Notes: generated by a model not told the origin, from the letters alone. A DNA stretch of 64,000 nt from Clitoria ternatea (GCA_037962975.1 CM075669.1:119366501-119430500), one strand, 5' to 3'. Positions 1 through 12,072 are shown, counted from the first letter of the stretch. Translations and numbers: made by a program.

Positions 1-860
1 TTAGTGATAGGTTTCTTACTTGGGTTTTTGAAGCTTCTTTGGAAGTGTTTGCCTTTCATGAATTTCCCGAAGTGTTTCACAAATAGTCCAAACTCTTCTT
101 CTTCATCAAGTTCACTTCCGGATTCTTCTTCATTTATGGAAGTGGCCTTGAGAGCAAGACCCTTTTTCTTGGAAGATTTTTCTTCCTCTTCCGCCATCTT
201 TAATTCTTTCAGCTCTTGTTCCTGTTCCTGCAACTTACCAAATAGTGTGGCAAGAGACATTTCGTTTATGCTAGGAGATTGTTTGATGGCGGTAACTAGC
301 GGTTGCCATTCTCTATTAAGACTTTTCAACACTTTATGAATGAGCTCTTTGTTAGTGTAAGTCTTTCCAAGTGTAATAAGTTGATTAATGATGAGAGTGA
401 ATATTTTTTGCATATCAATAATTGATTCATGAGAGTTTAATCTAAAGCACTCATATTGACTAGTTAGTGTACTAATTTTAGAGTCTTTAACATCATTTGT
501 ACCTTCATGGGTTACTTGAAGAATATCCCACATTTCCTTAGCGGATTTACAAGTGATTACTCGAAAAAATTCATCTGGTCCTAGTGCAAGAGTAATTAGA
601 TTTTTAGCCTTGTAATTATATTATACTTTCTTCTCTTCCTCACTAGTCCAATTATCCATAGGTTTTTCAACTTGTTTATCATCAACAGTATGCATAGGTA
701 TAAAAGGACCATTTTCAATGGCATTCCACACTCTTAAGTCAACTGATTGAATGAATATTTTCATTCTCTCTTTCCAAAAGGTATAACCTTCCCCATTGAA
801 AGCGGGAGGTCGATTTGTAGCACCACCCTCAGGAAAAAGGTTTAGGGAATATGAGGCCAT
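1..860 (-). pseudogene. copia gag polyprotein (UBN2-type), partial, one in-frame stop
   Basis: Structural gag gene of the minus-strand copia element. It starts at a Met codon at 858-860, shortly after the PBS. The N-terminus has the family pattern FNGEGYTFWKERMKIFI, followed by a helical gag-polypeptide region (for example KSAKEMWDILQVTHEGT and KVLKSLNREWQPLVTAI), then an acidic and lysine-rich stretch close to base 1 that normally precedes the zinc knuckle. A TAA at 621-623 interrupts the frame; the same frame continues open to the window edge. The protein would coat the element RNA in cytoplasmic particles. The copy is non-functional unless the stop is read through. Confidence 0.75.
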
Positions 861-903
861 TTGTTCTCTTGAAGCTGTTAAGCTTGTTTTACTAAGAGTC
901 AAG

Positions 904-915
904 CTCTGATACCAC
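904..915 (-). other. Primer binding site (tRNA-iMet) of copia element
   Basis: The minus strand reads TGGTATCAGAGC, the complement of the 3' end of plant initiator tRNA-Met. It lies two bases inside the inner LTR edge at 918. Confidence 0.9.
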
Positions 916-917
916 TT

Positions 918-2300
918 GTTATTCAAGTGGCCTCAATACTCAAGAGGGGGCGGGTGAATTGAGTTTTTAAAACTTTTAGTTGGAATACCTTTGAACTTGA
1001 TTCTTATATGCAAATTTACAAGATTATGCAAGTGAAATCAAGTTTAGTGAAATATGCAATGCAAAACAAAGGTAAATATAGCTGAGACAATTAAACAAAC
1101 ACTTGGTGTGCAGTATTCAAGATTTATCAATTTAAGCAAGTTCAAGTATGCAAGCCACAATCAATCAACACAAGCCAATTAAGTGTAGTATATGAAAGTA
1201 AAAGAGTAAGGGAGAAGAGCTTACAAACCAATTTAACGAGTTCCACCAACCCCGGTGTACGTCTCGCCTCTAAGCAACCCACTTAGAGCATTTCCACTAT
1301 TGTAGACTAGAGATACAACTTTGAGCAATTGCGGCTTCCTAGTGTCCCACACTCAAGAACCCAATCCTCACAAGTATAAGGGCACCCCACCCAATCTCTC
1401 AATCTCACAATATCCCAAAGGTTGAACCCCAACCTTTGTAACCACTCAACCTAGAGTGAACTTTGGTGTTTGATGTAGTCTTTACAAGCAAGTAACTCTC
1501 TTAATAGAGTGGATAAGCAAATGATAGCTCACACAAAATCTAACTCTCAACAAGAGAGGATATACAAATGAAATCTCAGAATATACAAGAGTGATAACAC
1601 ACTAAGCACAAGAAAGGAATGAAGGATTGATTGCTTCTTGTTGTATATTTTGTGCTTGAGTTCCTCTTGCATTTATAGAGTCATTTCAGAGCTTGGTGAG
1701 TGCCTTGGTCTTCCTAGCCGTTGCATGTAGTGGGTGTCTGAAGGAATGGTGGAGAAATGTGATGGTTTCCCACTAATATGTGTTTTCCCACTATCGTAAT
1801 CGATTATGCCTTAAGCTGTAAACGATTATACTTTGAATTTTTCATCTCTGTTCGCTATGTAATCGATTAGTTACCATTGCCTAATCGATTAGATTCAAGT
1901 CAGAAGCTTGGTAATCGATTGAACTTTGCCTTGTAATCGATTAGCAATGATACCTGATGCATTTAATTTAGCTTCGCAGCTTCGTAATCAATTATATAGT
2001 CTTTGTAATCGATTAGATTAATTCCAGTAGCCTTTTAATCGATTGGCTGAATTCTCTTAATTGATTAGCTTTTATACCTGATACCTTTAATGCCATTTTT
2101 GGCTTTGGTAATCGATTAAACTATGTATGTAATTGATTATTGTAGTTCCAGTAGCTCTGTAATCGATTGTCTGAAATGTTGTAATCGATTAGCTTATTGT
2201 CCTGATGCAGTTGTTCCAAAACAGAAGCTGCCTAATCGATTAGCTGAGACTCCCTAATCGATTAGCTACATAGTTTTTCTGGGTCTGATTCCATATCTTT
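918..2300 (-). repeat. 5' LTR of copia element (outer edge approximate)
   Basis: The inner edge is a TG/CA-type terminus at 918, next to the PBS. The outer edge is not resolved because the second LTR is outside the window. The outer part is packed with TAATCGATTA-like motifs (1795-2270). Confidence 0.55.
1795..2271. repeat. Cluster of TAATCGATTA palindromic motifs in LTR
   Basis: Roughly 15 perfect or near-perfect copies of the 10-bp palindrome TAATCGATTA occur in less than 500 bp, at irregular spacing. They fill the outer part of the copia LTR and do not form a regular tandem array. Confidence 0.85.
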
Positions 2301-2349
2301 GTTTTTGCAAGGAATTCTTCAAGAGTGCTTTGTCATTATCAAAATCCTT

Positions 2350-4625
2350 GAACCTGTAATCACATTCAAAACACACTCCTTGCTCACGCTTCATTACCTC
2401 CTTATTTTTGCCATCATGCATTACAAATGGCCACTTATCTCTTAAATATTCTCCCAAATAAAAAGCTTGCTTATCAATCACCTATAAAAATTCTTTATCA
2501 CCGGGATCCAACTTATTCTCATCTTAGAATATTTGGTTGCTTATGTTACCCATTAATTTCATCTACCTCACGAAATAAATTACAAGCTCGCTCAACACCA
2601 TTTGTTTTTTTAGGATATCCATCAAATCACAGGGGATATAAGTGTTATAATTTATTGAGTCGTAAAATTATTATTTCGAAGCATGTTATTTTTGATGAAC
2701 ATACTTTTCGTTTTTCCAAGCTGCAAAATCCAATTTCTACTACATATAAATTTTTAGATGTATCAACGAATCCTTATTTTCTCACTTAGCCTATACATGC
2801 ACAAACCCAAAATCTAGCTCAAAGTCAATAAACCCCTCTAGCTCAATACCTATCTCCAACCCTACAAACTGCCTAAACATCTCCAGCCCATATCTCACCT
2901 ACTAGCAGCCCACGTGAGGTTAGTTTTCCTCCATCGGCCACTATAGATCACCTTCCCAGGCACAACCCACCTATGCCACAACAGCTCCCTACACCCACCC
3001 CACCTCACAATCCTCCAGCGTCACCTCAAATGACCACTCGAGCTCAATACAACATTTTTAAGCCTCAAAAACTATTTAATCTTAGTGTTTCAACTAAAAA
3101 TTCTATATCACCATTGACTACCGATCCCATTCATGCATTAAAAGATCATAATTGGCATATGGCCATGCAAGAGGAATATAATGCTCTCATTGAAAATAAG
3201 ACGTGGGACTTGGTTCCCCGTCCATCTAATGCTAACATCATTCAATGTTTATGGATTTTCAGGCACAAAAAGAGATCAAACGGGTCATTTGAAAGGCATA
3301 AAGCCTGTTTTGTTAGTGATGGTAAAACTCAATAGGCTAGAATCGATTGTGGTGAAACTTTCAGTCTGGTTGTGAAACCAGCAACACAGTGCTAAGCATT
3401 ACTTTATCTAAATCCTGGTATCCTCATCAATTGGATATTAAAAATGCCTTCCTCCATGGCAATCTTGATAAAACTATCTATATGCATAAATCTCCAAGTT
3501 TCCACGATCCACAACATCCTGACTATGTCTGCTTGCTGAAAAAATCCTTATATGGACTTAAGCAGGCCCCTCGTGCCTGGTACCAGTGCTTTGCTGACTA
3601 TGTGGCTTCTTTGGGTTTCTCTCACAGTGTTGTGGATCACTCTCTATTTATTTATCATTGTGGCAAGGATATGGCCTACATTCTTTTATATGTCGACGAC
3701 ATTATTCTTGCTGCTTCTTCATATGCACTTCGACTGTCACTAATGTCTAAACTTGGTTCTGAGTTTGCTATGAAGGACTTAGGTCCTCTGAGTTATTTTT
3801 TCGGTATCTCTGTTAACTGACATTCAAATGGTATCTTTCTTTCACAAAAGAAATATACAGAAGAAATTATTGAGCGGGCATGTATATCTTCTTGCAAACC
3901 ATCTCCTACTCCAGTGGACACCAAAGCAAAACTCAACACCTCCTCAAGTAATCCATACCATGATCCGGCAGAATATCAAAGTCTTGTTGGCGCTTTACAA
4001 TACTTGACCTTCACAAGACCCGATATTTCTTATGTTGTTCAATAAGTTTGTTTATTCATACATGACCCTAGGACACAATACATGTCAGCTTTAAAGTGAA
4101 TTATTCACTACATTCAGTGTACTCTTGAATTTGGTCTCCATTTGTATCCATCAACTGTTACCAAACTTATCTCCTACATTAATGCAAATTGGGTTGGGTG
4201 TCCAGATTCTAGACATTCTACTTCTGGCTATTGTATGTATCTGGGTGATAATCTTATCTCATGGTCCTCCAAACAACAACCTATAATATCTCGGTCGAGT
4301 GCGGAAGCCAAATACCATAGAGTAGCTAACGTCATGCCCAAAACTTGTTAGCTTTGAAATCTTCTCTTGGAGCTACAATGTCCTATTCCAAAGGCTGCTT
4401 TAGTTTATTGTTACAATGTCAATGCAGTGTATCTTTCTGGTAATCCGATCCAGCATCAACGCACTAAACATATTGAACTAGATATTTATTTCATAGTGAA
4501 AAAGTCGCTTGTGGTCAAATCTGAGTCCTGCATGTCCCTTTGCGTTATCAAATTGCTAACATCTTTACCAAGGGGCTTTTGCTGCAACTCTTTGATGACT
4601 TTTGAGATAGTCTCAACATCTGACA
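2350..4625 (+). pseudogene. copia pol remnant: integrase C-terminus, RT, RNase H
   Basis: Decayed Ty1/copia polyprotein on the plus strand. Residues of the integrase C-terminal region are seen first (LRIFGCLCYP, then FLGYPSNHRGYKCYN and KHVIFDEHTF, 2427-2789). The RVT_2 reverse transcriptase follows (WHMAMQEEYNALIENKTWDLV; QLDIKNAFLHGNL; YGLKQAPRAWY; YVDDI near 3690), then the RNase H region (GCPDSRHSTSGYC, ISWSSKQQPIISRSSAEAKY). Stops occur at 2787, 3333, 3818, 4043, 4097 and 4349, with a frameshift near 3385. Gag, protease and the integrase core are missing, probably cut off where the minus-strand copia element abuts. Confidence 0.88.
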
Positions 4626-4648
4626 ATCTCCCGTTTCGACTACAACGG

Positions 4649-4854
4649 TGTATTAGAATATGTAAATATTCTTGTAAATTTTTTATCATATATTATTGTA
4701 GAATTTTATCATATTTACATTTATTATGATAGATTCTTAATCAAATTAGCCTATTAGTCATTCCGTTTTTGTAGCCTTAATGGATGGCTATAATCTTGTA
4801 TATAAGGCATTTTTTTAGAGCAATACAACACATAAAAACATTTTCTATTAATCA
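4649..4854 (+). repeat. 3' LTR of the plus-strand copia remnant
   Basis: A 206-bp segment directly after the pol remnant begins TGTATTAG and ends AATCA. It has a TATA-like TATATAAGG near 4798-4806. Short LTRs of about 200 bp are usual for several copia lineages. The partner LTR is absent, so the edges rest on TG...CA and position only. Confidence 0.55.
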
Positions 4855-5540
4855 AAACTATATATAAAGCATGTATATAACTTAATTTTTTTAAAGTATC
4901 TTTAATATGAAATGGGTCTAAAGTAAAAAGTACTTGACCAACATTAATTATTAAAAGCATAAAATTTTGGAATAATTTTTATTTAAAGGTATATGAAACT
5001 AGTAAAGAGAACAAAAGCCAATGATAAGCAAAAACCAAACAAAAAAAAGTAAATAGATGAGCATTAGTCGTAAGCGAAACAACATATCCAAATATCACAA
5101 AGAACATGAAACAAAAAAAATATTATGTACGTGTCCATGTTCTAACTCAAGTAGAGGAACAAAATTGGGGGGAAGGGGGATTGATAGTAATCAACCCTAT
5201 TTTGCAATTCAATAGAAACGCCACTAAGCATTAGGCATAAACATGCTCTTCATCAAGGTTGGTTTTGCTTTAATGAACATGGTGTGCTCAAGTTTACAAT
5301 ACCTAATCCCTATATTGCCTCCGCATTCAAACTTGAGCAAGGTCATGATTCATGAAACCTCTTTATTTATTGTTGATTTAACCCTTTCCTAGTTTTATTT
5401 TCTTCAATTTCCATTTAGAATCCCTTAAAAATTGAATCGATGTTGATGTCACCATTTGTACAAGAAAACAAGAAAGAATCATGTCAATTATATATAATTG
5501 AATGGACATTTAATAGGAAAATAAGCCAAAATCTCAAATA
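4855..5540. other. AT-rich spacer, no gene seen
   Basis: No convincing coding, RNA or repeat structure. Short open frames here have no recognisable motifs. Confidence 0.6.
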
Positions 5541-5544
5541 TAAA

Positions 5545-6245
5545 GTGACAGAATCATAGTTTATCACATATTCCTCTACCTTTTTAGTACGAGCTGCCTC
5601 TAGCTCTTAGTTATACTTACATCTCCATCTGTCTATCTAATTTAAGTCAATTAAGCATCGGTCTTGAGTGCTCCATGTCTTATAGGTATTTTTTGACTTG
5701 AATTTTCAATTAAGTTCTTCCTATTCTGACAAATTTAAAATAATGGACATAAATTTTTATTTGCCTAAAATACCTTGTGCAAACTAAATTTACTTTAATG
5801 ACGTAAAAATTATGATTTTAGCAATTATAAATTCATACATTATCATTTATAAATTGTCATTCATGTTGTTGTATTATTGACCATCTACTTGTTAAATCTA
5901 ATTTAGATTTAATAACAATACAACAACAAGGATGACAACTAATTAATTGATAATGTATGTATGCATAACTACTACCAACATAATGTTTAATTCACCAAAA
6001 TGAATTTAATTTGTAAATAGGCATTTTGGATAAAGAAAACTTAAATTCCATTATTGTCAGTTTGTTATCATTTGAAGAACCTATAATTGAAAATCTAAGT
6101 CCAAAAATACCTACACAACTCATACAAATCACCCAAAAACAATGCATGACTTAGATTAGAAAGGAACAAGGATATGCAAGTGCAACTTAGCCTGAGGCGT
6201 ATCGTCTATAGAGTGGAAGAGGATACGTGATTTTGTCATCGTCAA
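5545..6245. repeat. Long imperfect inverted repeat (fold-back / MITE-like)
   Basis: The two halves are reverse complements with mismatches and small indels. Examples: the block TTCAATTAAGTTCTTC near 5707 pairs with the block around 6065-6095; ATACATTATCA near 5833 pairs with TGATAATGTATGTAT near 5948; and GCTGCCTCTAGCTCTTAG near 5592 pairs with the region around 6190-6200. Arms are about 340 bp, and the centre (near 5895) is a dyad around AAATCTAATTTAGATTT. It lies about 110 bp outside the CACTA left end and is not part of it. Element class is unknown. Confidence 0.65.
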
Positions 6246-6353
6246 TGAGAATGTGCTTGAAAGAGAAGATCAGCAGATGACATGCAGCAACCTTGAAACT
6301 CATATGGTCATGGATGACACAAATGGCCATAATAGAGGAGAAAAAATGACGAA

Positions 6354-6380
6354 CACTAGTGTAAAAAGTGGATATAACAA
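6354..6380 (+). repeat. CACTA left terminal inverted repeat
   Basis: Begins CACTAGTGTAAAAAGTGG and is preceded by TSD GAA (6351-6353). About 13 bp match the right terminus imperfectly. Confidence 0.92.
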
Positions 6381-6384
6381 TAGG

Positions 6385-6790
6385 ATATAATCACAGGTTA
6401 GAGTGGATCAGTGATAAAAGAATACATGGTGGCATATTTAAAATTATAAGGTAATTATATAATCATGGTTGCTTACCAACCGTGATTGTAGGTTTAGGGA
6501 AACTGCTATAATCACGGACAACATCATAACCATGATTGTATCCATGATATATAATCACGGTTGTTATTCCAACTATGGATATATAGCTCAAGGTTTTAGG
6601 GTTTATTCGTAGGGGGGTATATAACCACAATTGACTCCACAACCGTGATTATATATTGATGGATACAATCACAGTTGTTGTTATAACCGTGGTGATAGGG
6701 TTAATATTTAACCAGGGTTATTATGGATCTGTGATTATATGTATAATATAATCACAGTTGCAAGGGGGATCCGTGATTATATATGTTTTT
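6385..6790. repeat. CACTA left subterminal repeat array
   Basis: Many copies of an AATCACGGTT-type motif in both orientations, often paired head to head (TAATCATGGTTG...CCAACCGTGATTG). Such arrays are the usual binding sites of the TNPA-type protein in CACTA elements. Confidence 0.88.
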
Positions 6791-8542
6791 AGAAACTTCA
6801 AAAGCCGCACCTGATACTCTTTTTCACTTTCTCCTTCTCCTCCCGCGCTCGTCTTTGGCTATTTTCTCCAGCTTATGCTCTTTGCTTGTTGTTGTCTACG
6901 TCGTTCATTGTCTCCTTCCTTCCTTCTTTGGTTTCGAGTCATCTTCTTCATAGCATTGTCTGGTACATACCCTATCTGCTTATATTATACTGTGTATCTT
7001 GTATCTGTGTCTCTATCTCTGTTTAGTTTAACTCCATTAGTTAAAGCTTGTATTTGTGTCTCTATCTATGTGTATGTCTCTATTAGTTTAACTCTATTAG
7101 TTTGCTGGTAATATCAGTATTATGGATCCTTGTCTGTGTGTGTGTTTTCATAAACAATGCGTATGCTTTACTATGGGATTGTTCACTTGTTTGGATTTAA
7201 TGCTTCAGATACCCATTCCACATTGATTTATGGATTTAAAATCAATATTGTAAATGGAGTATAGAGTCTGTTATATCTTAACATTACTAGCTGATGTAAA
7301 TAAAACATATACTGTTATTGGTTTTTTTGTAGTATATATTGTTATTAGTAGCACTTAAATCCTTTTGTAAAGGACTTCAGATGGTATACTCACCTTTATT
7401 TATATAAATTATGTTTTTGGGTATGTCTTGATTATGTTGCGATCAGGCCTAGTGTTAGTAGTTTTGTGTGGAAAATTTTAGAAGAGGGTGCCCCATTTAG
7501 GCAAAGTAATGAGGAACTCACCCAAGTCATGAAGAGGATTAAGGATGGATTAGTATAATAAGCACATTGGAGGGAAGCTTAATTAACATTAATTAGAAGA
7601 TCTATTTCATGTGTTGTTTGTATCATTATAAAATCATAGGCTTCTTTGTATTTTACACCTTGTTTTGGGTTTATTTCCTCAAGTATAGTGTTGAGCCTAT
7701 CCTAAATTAGTCATTTCCATTATGTATATCCACTTAGAATCTCATCTAGATTTTTTAGGAGATTAGTGTAGTTGTAGACCTTTGTTTAAGCCTTATTCTA
7801 TTGAAGATGAAATTCTCTAATGGTTTAGGAGTTAGGATTAGATTGGCTTGCTTAGCAAGTCTTAGCTACCTAAATATAGGCCTAAGTTCTCTCATGTACA
7901 ATCTTTGGTCATTTTAAGTATTATTTATAATCAAAATATACATTTCACTGTACAGTATATAATGTTATTTTTGTTGCTGTTTGTTGCTCTCATATAATGT
8001 TATTTCTATTGTTGTTGTCTATGTGTGGTTGTCAATCTTGTAAACTCGTAGGCTCATACTAGTTAATCAGTATGAAAGTTGCTTTGCATGAGTGAACCGT
8101 AGTTCCCCGTTTGAGATTTGACGCAAATGGTCATTAAATTAATTAATTTCATCATTTGTGTTGAATCTTGAATTGTCCGTTTGGACAGTTTGGGATGAAC
8201 AATTATTTTTATACACCGTTGGTATGTACAAGTTAGGAGTTATTTTAAAATTTGATAAAATTTCGGTAACTTGCATTTTATGTTGTTCTCTGGGTGCATA
8301 TTTGGTTATGGTTGAATTTGATTTGACCACTCTCATTTTGTGTACTTAGAGACCAATGCAAAATGCTGCCAAAATTTGATTAAATTTTAAAATAACTCCT
8401 AACCTGTATATATCAATGACGTATAAAAATAATTTTCTTCCTGAATGGGTAGGACCACCACCTTTGTAAAAAAAGTGAAATTGATCATCACACCTAGTAA
8501 ATAGTTGGTATGGATTAGAGTTGGATAACTGCATCACGCATA
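6791..8542 (+). other. CACTA leader/intron region upstream of TNP2
   Basis: AT-rich sequence between the subterminal array and the first recognisable transposase exon. Short open frames at 6875-7111 and near 7440-7560 have no motif I recognise; untranslated exon or intron sequence is the likely content. It contains a hairpin (8170-8465). Confidence 0.45.
8170..8465. repeat. Inverted repeat (hairpin) upstream of TNP2 coding region
   Basis: Arms of about 100 bp. TTAGGAGTTATTTTAAAATTT near 8232 is matched in reverse complement by AAATTTTAAAATAACTCCTAA near 8382, and the match extends outward through AATTATTTTTATAC and inward through GCATTTTATG/GCAAAATGC. The loop is about 40-60 bp. Confidence 0.75.
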
Positions 8543-9268
8543 AGTCTAGAGTACGAGAGTGGAGTTGAATCATTTATAGAATTTGTAGCGAGGAATGTTG
8601 AGGAGGTGAATGGAATGTATTTTTTCCCTTGTGTTAAATGCTTGAACCTGCGTCGGCTAGACTTGGAAGAGGTGTGAGAACATCTACTGCGTGATGGTTT
8701 TCTTCGTAGTTATACCCATTGGGTTGGCACGGTGAAGATGTGGTGGTGCCAAGTACCAGCTCTCAAATTGAAAACCGAAGCTCAATGCATGACACTGATG
8801 TCGACATGGATAACCGACTTGAGGATATGATCCGTGATGTGGGGGTAGAAGGTTCTAAGAGAGCTATTGTATATACAACTCTGTGTGAGGATTCTGAGAA
8901 GCCATTGTATCCAAACTGTGTCAATTTCATGAGGTTATTAGCAGTTTTGTGATTGTTTAATTTGAAGGCCATAAACGGATGGACGGATAAAAGTTTCACT
9001 GACTTATTAAAGTTGTTGAAAGAAATACTTCCAGCTGGAAACACCTTGCCGAATTGTAACTATGAGGCCAAAAAGGTGTTGTGTCCTATGGGTTTAGAAT
9101 ATACAAAGATACATGCATGCCCAAATGATTGTGTATTATTCTGGGGTGAGTATGAAATGCTGGATTGATGTCCAGGGTGTGGGGCGTCATGGTATAAAAA
9201 GAAAGAGGCTGATTCTGATGAAGTCTGTAGTAAAGGGTCTCCTATAAATGTGTTGTGGCATCTGCCCA
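8543..9268 (+). pseudogene. TNP2: TNP2-like CACTA transposase, 5' part
   Basis: The N-terminal transposase-associated domain is visible in one frame from 8543 (pattern GVESFIEFVARNVEEVNG, then FFPCVKCLNL, then EHLLRDGFLRSYTHW). A frameshift before 8719 leads into the HGED motif. The start of the tnp2 domain follows (TDKSFTDLLKLLKEILPAGN, then CPMGLEYTKIHACPNDC). TGA stops lie at 8675, 8950 and 9166; all three could have arisen from CGA by a C-to-T change. The gene is cut at 9268 by the 2.4-kb LTR-like insertion and resumes at 33424. The protein normally binds and cuts element ends in the nucleus. Confidence 0.85.
9264..9268. repeat. TSD GCCCA, left copy
   Basis: The same five bases recur at 33424-33428, flanking the LTR-like insertion in TNP2. 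Confidence 0.88.
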
Positions 9269-10373
9269 TGTAACGTCCTAGGTTATTTTGCATTTATTTT
9301 TATTCAATTGATTAAATCTTATGATAAATTTTTCCTTTTCTTGAAAATTAATCGAGGTTTAGTGAAATAGCATTTAGTTTTACTGACTTATTCAAGTGAC
9401 AGCAGTCGCAGTCAAATTAAATAAATGAGATCTAGAAAGAAGAACAAGTCAATCTAAGCACAACGGATGGGGAAAAAGGGGATCAGGACCTCCCGCTTGA
9501 GCGGGGTCCCTACTCGTCTGAGTGAGATTCCGGACTCTCGCTTGAACGAGGTTTCTATTCGCTGGAGCGAATACCTTTCACACATCGGATTGGGCAAAAC
9601 ATGCAAACGGACTCCCGAAAAATCTCACCCTAAAATGATTCTGTTAACCAAAGGGTTGTCATAGCTACCATGAGAGCATATGTAAATGACAGTGATGTAT
9701 TTTAAAATATAGATTTGCATCCGGTCCGGTCTTGGTTAAACACAACTAATAATAATGCTCGGAAGTTCTTATACACACATATAACTCTATAGAGAGTCAC
9801 TCAAAGTCACTCGGACCCTGGCACCGATCTCCCCCTTGGCGCGACTCCATGGCTCCTTCCCCCTCCCTGTCACTGGTTACTAAAAAAAAAGGGCAAGGGT
9901 GAGTGTTTGGCATTGTAATTAATATAGAATGGAACTTAACAAATATACATACATAATTATATATATACATCAAGCATCATTCGAAAGTAAGCACAGTTTA
10001 CTCAACAAGTACATCATTTGTAACCGTCAAAGGGGTTAGCCCATACTTAACAAGGTATCAATTTTTCACTCGGAAATCTATCAAATTACACATAGAAACA
10101 CAGTGTATTACATACGAAAACTATATTAACCCAACTAAGCAATTCCATCACATTCATCACAATCACCACTGACTCTCATACAATCTGACTCCTAGTATCC
10201 GGATACTAAAGGATTGGCCTTCAGCTGGGGGTCCTACTTGACACCCCGTGAACCCTGCTTGGTTCACCGAGTCCTGCTTGACTCTCTACCTCGACCACTG
10301 GCTCCTACTTGACCACTGGGTAGCTCAACTGGGCACGAAAACCATGGGAGCCAGAAATGAGGGGCTATCATAT

Positions 10374-10378
10374 ACCGT
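10374..10378. repeat. TSD ACCGT, left copy
   Basis: Matches 23101-23105 on the other side of the Calypso-like element. Confidence 0.9.
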
Positions 10379-12072
10379 TGATAAGTGTTTTGCTTATATT
10401 GAGTTTGCTGAAAGAGAATCAAGTTTGTATAATATGAACTCAATGAAATGGATGTGCCAAGTTTAAACACAGAAGTTGTAATATAGTATAGTTGTCGTTC
10501 CACTGAGGAGGTGCTAGAATGAAGATCTTAGTTTGAATTGATTAGGCAGAAAGTTTCAGTTTTGATTTGTTGTGAATGTTGCTGAATGAAAAACAGTAAG
10601 TAACAAAATAACAGAGGATAGCACTTTGCAAAATATAACAGTAAATGATGTTGGAAAAATCAGTTTTGTAAAACAGGGATTGGCTTCATCACATCTTCAC
10701 CTCTGTAAGCTGCATAAGTTTCCATATAAGTAAATCGAAAAGATAAGTTCTACGTCACAATCAAAGTCATTTGCATCGATCCCTCGACTACAAAATTCAT
10801 AAGAATGATTTCCAAACCGCTGATCCCTCAGTCACTTTGGAAACCATTCCAGCATTATCGATCGATTGTTTTGACGTTTGTTGCGTTAGACGCCATCCCT
10901 GGCTACCTACTCACAACAAGCATTTCTTTCAGGGTCTGCTTTCAAAAGTCACTTCCCAGCATACTCAAGAAAACTTAGAACAAGAAAATAGTGATCAAGT
11001 ACTTTCAGGCATTAAACGCAGAAGGAAATACAGAAACTTTATCAAATCTCATTACTCAATGAAAACTTATGACAGCATTACTTCAGTGTTGAATGGATTA
11101 CAGCCAATCCCATAAGGGAGATTAGTTACTCATGCCTTGCATTTTCACCATCAAAGAAATGAATACAGAAAATGGAAAGTGTGAAATGAAAAATACAGAG
11201 GATGAAATGATGTATGATGTGATAGGAGATTGATGATGATGCCCTGTTTGCAGCTTGCTTTATAGGAGTTTTTGGCTTAGCTTCTCTTACCCACTTGCGT
11301 AGAACCCATGCGGCATCTTTCAGAGACTGGTGGAAACAGCAGAAAGTGGATGAGTTTGCATCGCATTACGGGTGAATAAAGAATTAAGAAGCCCACGCTG
11401 TGTGAGTCACGCTTGAGCTTGATGGTCACGCTCAAGCGTGAAGGGTTCTGAAGCTTTTTGATAGTCTTGCGCTTGAGCTTCCTTGTCCACGCTTAAGCGT
11501 GGTTCCTTTGTTCAGCATATGCTTGATCCTTCGCTTCAAGCTGGGCATGTCACGCTTTGAGCGAGCTCCTCTATCCCAACATATGTACTCCACGCTCAAG
11601 CTACGCTCAAGCGGGATCGAGGTCACGCCCAAGCGGCTCCTTCCCACGCTTAAGCGTGAGATGACCCTGATGCTATCCCTGCTTCCAATTCAGTCACGCC
11701 TGAGCTCCATGTTGCCACGCTTGAGCGTCAGTCATGCATGAAGTCACGCTTGAGCGAGCTCGGGCTCACGCTCAAGCGTGAGAGCCTGTTGGTGTGTTCC
11801 TCATCATTTCACTTGGGTGCATGGGCAACGTAGGCTTTTGTTTCCTCCACGCTCAAGCGTGTAGTGTATCACGCTCAAGTGTCCTTGCTTAATGCTCTTT
11901 GTTTCTTCAAAGCTTTTGACAATTTGTTCACTGATTTTCAAATTTCAAGCTTCTTTTCTTAATACTCCTTTTATAATCAAAATCATGCTCAATTATTTAT
12001 CAATTTTGTTAAGTTATTCAAAAAATGGGTCTAATTGAGTCATGAATTTAATCATAAAATAAGCACTCATCA
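10379..12072 (-). repeat. 3' LTR of Calypso-like element
   Basis: 1,694 bp with ends TGATAAGTG...CACTCATCA. Contains a minus-strand TATAAAG at 11258-11264 and a cluster of CACGCTTGAGCGTG-type motifs at 11400-11890. Confidence 0.93.
11400..11890. repeat. CACGCTTGAGCGTG motif cluster in LTR
   Basis: About 15-20 perfect and degenerate copies of a 14-bp palindrome-like motif (CACGCT-YR-AGCGTG). The same cluster recurs in the other LTR (22430-22920) and in the internal spacer (15163-15795). Confidence 0.85.

Larger units (their letters stand above)
1..2300 (-). mobile_element. Ty1/copia LTR retrotransposon, partial (5' LTR, PBS, gag)
   Basis: Read on the minus strand, an LTR-like stretch is followed by a tRNA-Met primer binding site (904-915) and a copia-type gag that runs out of the window at base 1. 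The outer LTR edge is uncertain: the adjoining plus-strand copia pol homology becomes recognisable at about 2350, so the boundary lies near 2290-2350. The other end of the element lies to the left of the window, so no TSD can be tested. The PBS and gag type resemble Sirevirus-like copia elements of legumes, but the subfamily is an inference. Confidence 0.75.

Noticed and set aside
904..915. Possible tRNA gene from the tRNA-Met match
   Set aside because: Only the 3'-end complement is present; it is the retrotransposon primer binding site. The same holds for the tRNA-Asp and tRNA-Arg matches at 21392, 30840 and 51664.
2266..2481. 71-codon minus-strand open frame
   Set aside because: Opposite to the copia integrase C-terminal region, which is clearly readable on the plus strand.
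9467..9664. 65-codon open frame in the 2.4-kb LTR-like sequence
   Set aside because: Driven by CTTGAGCG-type dyads, with no motif or conserved partner.
10771..11115. 114-codon open frame in LTR (and its twin at 21873-22190)
   Set aside because: Present in both Calypso-like LTRs, disrupted by the LTR indel in one, with no known motif; treated as chance.
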